Below are positions 5,455 to 10,108 of a stretch of 10,108 nt of DNA, piece by piece. This stretch comes from Hymenobacter sp. GTDB lineage: Bacteria; Bacteroidota; Bacteroidia; Cytophagales; Hymenobacteraceae. Positions within the stretch are counted from its first letter, which is position 1; every line of letters begins with the position of its first letter. The notes under the pieces are model-generated. The model did not search any database, had not been told where the DNA came from, and saw only the letters and a list, made by a program, of their open reading frames with translations. Both the position numbers and the translations under genes were made by a program. The DNA lies in NCBI GenBank assembly GCA_025362615.1, contig JANYFQ010000195.1:1-10108 (forward strand), in the 5' to 3' direction.

Positions 5455-8400
5455 TCAATCCACCACTACGCGCTGCGTGGCCGGAGCCAGGCCGGGGGCC
5501 TGCACCGTGAGCAGGTAGGTGCCGGCCGCCAGGCCCGCCGTGGGCAGTTGGGTAGTTGGGCCATTGAAAGCTGCACGGGCCACGGCCCGGCCCAGCACGT
5601 CACAAAGCACGGCGCGGGCACCGGGCACGGCGGCGGGCAGCACCACTTGCAGCGTGGCGGCGGCAGTTGCCGGGTTGGGCCACACGACAAAACGCAGAGC
5701 TTCGGCCGCTGCCGTGGCTGCGAGCGGCGCAGTGGCGGGGCCAAATAGCAGGGCAAAGCGCCCGTTGCAGGCCCCGGCGCGGGCCAGGGCGAAGGCGTAG
5801 CTGGGCTGCTGGCGCAGGTCGGTGGTGGTGTTCAGCTCGGCATCGAAGAGCTGCACGGGCTGGTTGGGGGCGAAGCCGGTGAGCGTGGCGGCGGCGAGCC
5901 GGTAGCGGCCGGCGGCGGGGGCACTCAACAGCAGCGGCACCCGGGCGGGCAGGTTGGCAAGGGGCAAGCCACTGATGGCCAGCGCCTCGTTGGCCGGGCC
6001 GGGCAGCTGGGTGGCCAGGCTGAGGGCAGTGCCGGGGTTGGGCAGCTTGGGGGCATCGAAGCGGGCATCGGTGCCGGCGGCGGTGGCCCCGGCAGCCAGG
6101 TAGAGCACGGTTTCATCGGCGGCCAGGGCGGGGTTGGCCGCAGCGCTCAGGGCCAGGCGCAGGGTGGGGCGGGCATCGGCCACGGGCCGCAAAAAGGCCG
6201 GGTTTGTGTACGTAGTGGCCCGGTAGGCATTCTGGAAATCGAAGCCGCCCGGCACGGCCTGCGTGGTGCGGATGAAGAAGCCCTGCATGGCCGGCAACAC
6301 GCCGGCGAAGCCGTTTTGCCCCACGCCGTTCACGAAGGCGCGGTACTGCCCGCCGTATTGGTTGGTGGGCTCAAACACGTAGATGGCATCGGCCAGGCCG
6401 GTGGGCAGGGCACCGGGCGTGGCCGTCACCGCAGCCCAGTTGAGGGGCGCCGGGTAGGGGTTGCCCAGGAGCTGCCAGCCGCCGTCGGCCTGCGGAGCGC
6501 GGCCCAGCGGCCCGGTGTTGAGGGGGCCGTTGTTGAGGCTGCCCGTCAAATCGACGGTGGCGGTGGGGGCCAGGTTGAGGGTGTAGCCGCGCGTCGGGGC
6601 CAGGGCGGCACCGGTGCTGGCCGGGCTGCGCCAGCCGGCCGTAAAGGTTGGGAAAGCCGCCGTGAGGCGGCCCTGTTCGTAGTCGAACACGTTGGGGAAC
6701 TGATTGGCCGGCAACACCGGCGTGGGCAGGGCGTTGAAGGCCGTACTCACCTGGGGCGTAAACTGGCCGGGCACGGCCAAATCGGCCACGGTGGTGCTTT
6801 GCACCGGCGAGCTGTAGTGGCGGTAGCCCGGCCCGGTGTAGGCCGTGCCGGGGCTGATGTGGCGCTGCACAATGGCCACGCCCGCGCCGTTGTTTTCCAC
6901 CACGCCGGTGCTGGCGTTCACCACCATCGCCGTGAAGGCGGCGTCGGAGCGCAGGGTGAGGTTGTGGGCGCCCAGGCGCAGGTTGCCGCTGTTGAGGGCC
7001 AGTTGGCGGCGGATGGCCAGGGGCTGGCTCAGGTCGAGGGCCGTGTTGCTGGTGTTGGTGAGGTCGCGCACCGTGGCGGGCAGGCCCGAGCCGGTGACTT
7101 GCCCCGCGCCGGTGTACTGGTAGCTGGCATCGTCCGAAAACGAACGGGGTGTTAGCTGCACCTCGCCGGTAAGCCCGCTGGCGCTGATGCCCTGCGGCGA
7201 ACAAACCGAGAGAATGGCCCCCGCCGCCAGCGCGAAGCTGCCGCTGCCCGTGATGGGGCCGCAAACGCTCAGCACCCCGCCGTCCTGCACCACAAAGGCC
7301 CCGCTCACGCTAAGCGGGCCGGTGAGCTGCAACACGCCCCCGCCGCCCGTGGCCGGGCCGGTGATGGTGACGTTGCGGTAGGTGCCGCCGGTCAGCGTTT
7401 GAAAGTTGCTCACCACGAGGTCGGCCAAATCGGTGGTGAAGCCCAGGCTGGCCGGGGCCGACGTAACGCCGCCGCCGCAGTTGCTCACCAGGTTCAGGGT
7501 GTAGCTGGTGTTGGCCGTGAGGCCCGCAAGGGCTATGGGCGAGGCGGTTACGGTGTAGGTGCTGGTGGCGGGCACCGTGGTGAGGGTGTAGCTGCTGGCC
7601 GTGGCGCTGGGCGTAAAGCTCAGGCTGGCCGTGGTGCTGCCAATGCTGCCCATGCTCAGGCCGGTGGCGGCGTTGCAGGGCGTGGGCAGGGTGCTGAAGC
7701 CGGTGCTGGCCGTGGTTGAATTGTTGCCCGCCAGGCAGTTGGTGCGGATGCTGACGGTGTAGGCCGTGTTGGGCGTGAGGCCCGCGAAGCTAACCGGCGA
7801 GGCCGACACCGTTTGGGTGGTGGTCACGGGCACCGTCGTGACGGTGTAGGTGCTGGCCCCGCTGGCGGCGGCAAAGCTCACCGTGGCCGTGGTGCTGGTG
7901 ACGGTGGTGGTGCTGAGGGCCGTGGGCGGCGGGCAGGTGGTGCTGAAGCTGGCCGTGGCCGCGCCCGAGGTGGTGCCCCCGGCGCAGTTGCTCACCACAT
8001 TCACGGTGTAGGCGGTGCCGGGCGCGAGGCCCGTGAGGCTGGCCGTGGTGCCGCTGATGGTCTGGCTGCTAGTGGCCGGCGTGGTGGTGATGGTGTAGCT
8101 CGTGGCCGAGCCGCTGGCCGTGTAGCTCACCGTGGCCGTGGTTTGCGTAATGCTGCTTACCGCCACGTTGGTGGGTGCGTCGCAGGCGGCGGCCACGATG
8201 GTCCAGGTGTAGCTGGCCGGGGTAGCGTCGGTGTTGCCGGCGTTGTCGATGGCCCGCACTTGAAACGTGTGGCTGCCCAGGGCCAGGCCGCTGTAATTGG
8301 TCGGGCTGGTGGCTGGGGCGAAAGCTGCCGCGTCGAGGCGGGCCTCAAAGCTGGCCACGCCGTTGGCATCGGTGCCGCTGAAGGTGAAGGTGGCCGATGT

Positions 8401-10108
8401 GCTGCTGGTGCTGGCGGCCGGCTGGCTGTCGATGGTCGTCTGCGGGCCGGTGCGGTCGAGGAGGTAGGTCTGGCCGGTGGCGAAGCCGCCGCTCAAGGCG
8501 TTGCCCGATACGTCGGCAATGCCGGTACCGCTGGCGCTCACGTCGAGGCGCAGGGTACCGTCGCCACTCAAGGTGTTCACCGTCACATCAAAAGCAGTGT
8601 TGCCCGAGCCGCCGACGGCGGCCACGGCGCTAATGGTGCCGGCGGCCGTGCCGGTGGTGGCGAGGGCAAAGTCGCCGCTGCTCACGCCCGTCACGGCTTC
8701 GCTGAACACCACCCGGAACACCACGCTGCTGCCATTGGTGAGGGCCGCCGCCGGGGTCTGGCGGTTGCTACTGCTTACGGTGGGGGCCACGCCGTCCACG
8801 AGTACGCCGGCGGTGCTGGCCACGCCGTTCAGCGTCAGGGTGGCGTTGGTGCCGCCCGCGTTGCGGAGGGTGCCGCCGTTCAGGGCCAGGGCTGCGCCCA
8901 GGGCCACGCCGTTGGCGTCAAAATCGCCGGTGGGCACGGTGTAGCGGAACACCAGGGCCGCTGTGCCGCTGCCGCTGAGGTAGCTGGCCGTGCGGGCCGT
9001 GCCGCCCACCGTCAGGGGCAGGGTGGGCGTGCCGCCGCCCGTAGTCACGGTAATGTTCTGGTCGAAATTGACCGTGAAATTCAGGTTCTGGCCCAGGATG
9101 TACGTGGCGTTGGCCGGGGCCGTCACGCTGGTAATCACCGGGGCCGGGGCCAGCGTCGAGAAGTTGGCCGTGGCCGCCGCCGAGGTGGTTCCGCCCGCGC
9201 AGTTGCTCACTACGTTCACCGTGTAGTTGGTGCTGGCTGTCAGGCCCGTGAGGCTGGCCGTGGTGCCGCTCACGGTCTGGCTCGTGCTGGCCGGAGTGGT
9301 CGTGATGGTGTAGCTCGTGGCCGAGCCGCTGGCCGTGTAGCTCACCGTGGCCGTAGTTTGCGTAATGCTGCTTACCAGCACGTTAGTGGCCGCGTTGCAG
9401 GGCAGCGTTGGGTTGGTGACGCAAATGGTGAAACCGCCGTTGGCCGGGGCCGCGCCCGACACCGCGCCGGTGAACGGATAGTAGCGCACGAAGTACGTGG
9501 TGCCCGCCGTGAGGGTGGTCAGGGTCAGGGTTTCGCCGCCGGTGCTCAGGTTATCGCGGCAGCCCACATTGGTCAGGCTGGTGCAGGGGCCGGTCATCAC
9601 CTCCAGCACCCCGTCGAAGGCCGTGGCACCCGTGGCGGTGGCTACCGTAATGGTGTGGTTGGCGTTGTTGGCCACAAACGAGTACCACACGTCGCGGGCA
9701 TCGGCCGACGTGAAGCTGGCGCAGTTGATGGGCGCCCGCGACTGCGAAGCCCCGCTGACGGTGCCCGCCGTCGTCATGCAGCTCGTGCCCGAGGTCAGGC
9801 CCGTGGCGCTGGCGCAGTCGTCGTTGGCCGGGCCGGCGGGGGCCGTCGTGAAGCTGGCCGTGGCCGCCGGCGTGGCGCTGCCGCTGGCGCAGTTGCTCAG
9901 CACGTTCACGGTGTAGTTGGTGTTAGGCGTGAGGCCCGTGAGGCTGGCCGTGGTGCCGCTCACGGTCTGGCTCGTACTGGCCGGCGTGGTGCTGATGGTG
10001 TAGCTCGTGGCCACCGGGCTGGCCGTGTAGCTCACCGTGGCCGAGGTGCCGCTGATGTTACTCACCGTCACGTTGGTGGGCGCGGTGCAGGCCGAGGTGG
10101 TGGTAAAG
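5455..10108 (-). CDS. Giant secreted FN3/Ig-like protein with T9SS type A sorting domain (N-terminus outside window)
   Basis: The frame is open to the right edge. A GTG at 10071 could be read as a start, but codons before it continue the domain (SACTAPTN), so the true N-terminus is outside. Numbering from that Val, 1538 residues are: FN3 module 1 (to 78), a Cys-rich NDDC-type beta-sandwich (81-220; Cys 86, 98, 117, 163, 171, 217), FN3 2 (225-308), Ig-like domains (about 311-429, 430-541 and 542-626), FN3 3-5 (630-712, 713-798, 799-883), a Gly/Thr/Val-rich beta passenger (884-1459, with RHYSSPV, GWQLLGNPYPAP and AMQGFFIR, phrases typical of T9SS cargo), and a type A sorting domain (1460-1538). 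The protein would cross the inner membrane by Sec and the outer membrane by T9SS. No catalytic domain is visible in this part; adhesion or a surface-structural role is inference. Transcription ends at the shared terminator 5388-5429. Confidence 0.92.
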   Translation of the reverse strand, partial: FTTTSACTAPTNVTVSNISGTSATVSYTASPVATSYTISTTPASTSQTVSGTTASLTGLTPNTNYTVNVLSNCASGSATPAATASFTTAPAGPANDDCASATGLTSGTSCMTTAGTVSGASQSRAPINCASFTSADARDVWYSFVANNANHTITVATATGATAFDGVLEVMTGPCTSLTNVGCRDNLSTGGETLTLTTLTAGTTYFVRYYPFTGAVSGAAPANGGFTICVTNPTLPCNAATNVLVSSITQTTATVSYTASGSATSYTITTTPASTSQTVSGTTASLTGLTASTNYTVNVVSNCAGGTTSAAATANFSTLAPAPVITSVTAPANATYILGQNLNFTVNFDQNITVTTGGGTPTLPLTVGGTARTASYLSGSGTAALVFRYTVPTGDFDANGVALGAALALNGGTLRNAGGTNATLTLNGVASTAGVLVDGVAPTVSSSNRQTPAAALTNGSSVVFRVVFSEAVTGVSSGDFALATTGTAAGTISAVAAVGGSGNTAFDVTVNTLSGDGTLRLDVSASGTGIADVSGNALSGGFATGQTYLLDRTGPQTTIDSQPAASTSSTSATFTFSGTDANGVASFEARLDAAAFAPATSPTNYSGLALGSHTFQVRAIDNAGNTDATPASYTWTIVAAACDAPTNVAVSSITQTTATVSYTASGSATSYTITTTPATSSQTISGTTASLTGLAPGTAYTVNVVSNCAGGTTSGAATASFSTTCPPPTALSTTTVTSTTATVSFAAASGASTYTVTTVPVTTTQTVSASPVSFAGLTPNTAYTVSIRTNCLAGNNSTTASTGFSTLPTPCNAATGLSMGSIGSTTASLSFTPSATASSYTLTTVPATSTYTVTASPIALAGLTANTSYTLNLVSNCGGGVTSAPASLGFTTDLADLVVSNFQTLTGGTYRNVTITGPATGGGGVLQLTGPLSVSGAFVVQDGGVLSVCGPITGSGSFALAAGAILSVCSPQGISASGLTGEVQLTPRSFSDDASYQYTGAGQVTGSGLPATVRDLTNTSNTALDLSQPLAIRRQLALNSGNLRLGAHNLTLRSDAAFTAMVVNASTGVVENNGAGVAIVQRHISPGTAYTGPGYRHYSSPVQSTTVADLAVPGQFTPQVSTAFNALPTPVLPANQFPNVFDYEQGRLTAAFPTFTAGWRSPASTGAALAPTRGYTLNLAPTATVDLTGSLNNGPLNTGPLGRAPQADGGWQLLGNPYPAPLNWAAVTATPGALPTGLADAIYVFEPTNQYGGQYRAFVNGVGQNGFAGVLPAMQGFFIRTTQAVPGGFDFQNAYRATTYTNPAFLRPVADARPTLRLALSAAANPALAADETVLYLAAGATAAGTDARFDAPKLPNPGTALSLATQLPGPANEALAISGLPLANLPARVPLLLSAPAAGRYRLAAATLTGFAPNQPVQLFDAELNTTTDLRQQPSYAFALARAGACNGRFALLFGPATAPLAATAAAEALRFVVWPNPATAAATLQVVLPAAVPGARAVLCDVLGRAVARAAFNGPTTQLPTAGLAAGTYLLTVQAPGLAPATQRVVVD
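5458..5694 (-). other. T9SS type A C-terminal sorting domain
   Basis: The last 79 residues have the three hallmarks of the type A CTD: a WPNPA motif after a hydrophobic strand (FVVWPNPATAAATLQVVL), a central LCDVLGRAV strand, and the closing GLAAGTYLLTV then QRVVVD. In this family the CTD directs export through the T9SS and is removed on attachment or release at the surface. The usual Tyr of YPNP is Trp here, a common substitution. Confidence 0.9.
8087..8161. repeat. Intragenic direct repeat, copy A (FN3 module 3)
   Basis: These 75 bp match 9302-9376 (FN3 module 2) with a single difference (8140 G against 9355 A). The offset is 1,215 bp, exactly 405 codons, so the copies are in the same frame and encode the same SSITQTTATVSYTASGSA stretch. 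Near-identity at synonymous positions points to recent duplication or gene conversion. Confidence 0.85.
9242..9322. repeat. Intragenic direct repeat, copy A (FN3 module 2)
   Basis: These 81 bp match 9932-10012 (FN3 module 1) with about four differences; the first 44 bp are identical. The offset is 690 bp, exactly 230 codons. It encodes TASLTGL and the preceding TTPASTSQTVSGT segment. Together with the other repeat, it links modules 1, 2 and 3 as recent copies of one another. Confidence 0.8.
9302..9376. repeat. Intragenic direct repeat, copy B (FN3 module 2)
   Basis: Partner of 8087-8161, with one mismatch over 75 bp. The stretch 9302-9322 is also shared with module 1, so it is common to three modules apart from a few substitutions. 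Confidence 0.85.

Larger units (their letters stand above)
7423..10089 (-). repeat. Five FN3 modules with conserved Cys pair
   Basis: Modules lie at 10089-9838, 9399-9148, 8184-7936, 7935-7678 and 7677-7423. Each begins with Cys before an APTN/AATN-like phrase, contains TATVSYTA, SYT and T-x-SLTGL-type strands, and ends with a Cys in SNC or TNC. In all five the two Cys are exactly 66 residues apart, which suggests one disulfide per module after secretion. Modules 1-3 are very similar in protein and DNA, while 4 and 5 have diverged. Between modules 1 and 2 sits the NDDC-type domain, and between 2 and 3 the Ig-like domains. Confidence 0.85.

Noticed and set aside
6316..7155. 279-residue plus-strand frame opposite the T9SS passenger
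   Set aside because: His/Gly/Arg/Val-rich shadow of a high-GC gene; the minus strand carries recognisable T9SS cargo phrases.
8477..9916. Long plus-strand frames opposite the Ig-like and FN3 region
   Set aside because: The periodic low-complexity translation mirrors the repeated domains on the real strand.

Overview
The window looks like chromosomal DNA of a GC-rich member of the Bacteroidota, most likely Cytophagales of the Hymenobacter type. This rests on a type IX secretion (T9SS) C-terminal sorting domain, a TonB-dependent receptor with a carboxypeptidase-regulatory-like N-terminus, a Bacteroidota-type promoter (TTG, 19 bases, TAnnTTTG) and start codons without clear Shine-Dalgarno sequences. 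The genus is an inference; no marker gene is present.

Layout. Positions 1-298 carry no gene but are full of short inverted repeats: three copies of a REP-like GC-rich palindrome, then a pair of AT-rich inverted repeats. A plus-strand gene (299-1450) encodes a membrane-anchored J-domain protein with a TPR tail. Convergent to it, on the minus strand, is a large TonB-dependent outer-membrane receptor (1489-4392). A 523-bp divergent intergenic region (4393-4915) holds the receptor's probable promoter with nearby repeats and a very good Bacteroidota promoter for the next gene. That gene (4916-5347, plus) is a small CHRD-domain lipoprotein. It ends in a perfect 19-bp-stem bidirectional terminator shared with the last gene. 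From 5455 to the right edge, on the minus strand, lies the C-terminal 1,550 or so residues of a giant secreted modular protein: five FN3 modules with a regular Cys pair, a Cys-rich NDDC-type domain, Ig-like domains, a beta-rich passenger and a T9SS sorting domain. Its N-terminus is outside the window.

How they fit together. Three of the four genes act at the cell envelope or outside it: receptor uptake, an outer-membrane-type lipoprotein and a T9SS cargo. Each is transcribed on its own and no operon is visible. I see no sign of a defence system, CRISPR array, transposase, tRNA or rRNA. Most open frames opposite the GC-rich genes are shadows. The most interesting points are the REP-like cluster at the left edge, the near-identical DNA inside the FN3 modules with a fixed 66-residue Cys spacing, the repeat-rich receptor upstream region, and the J-domain/TM/TPR architecture. 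None of these is clearly a new system.
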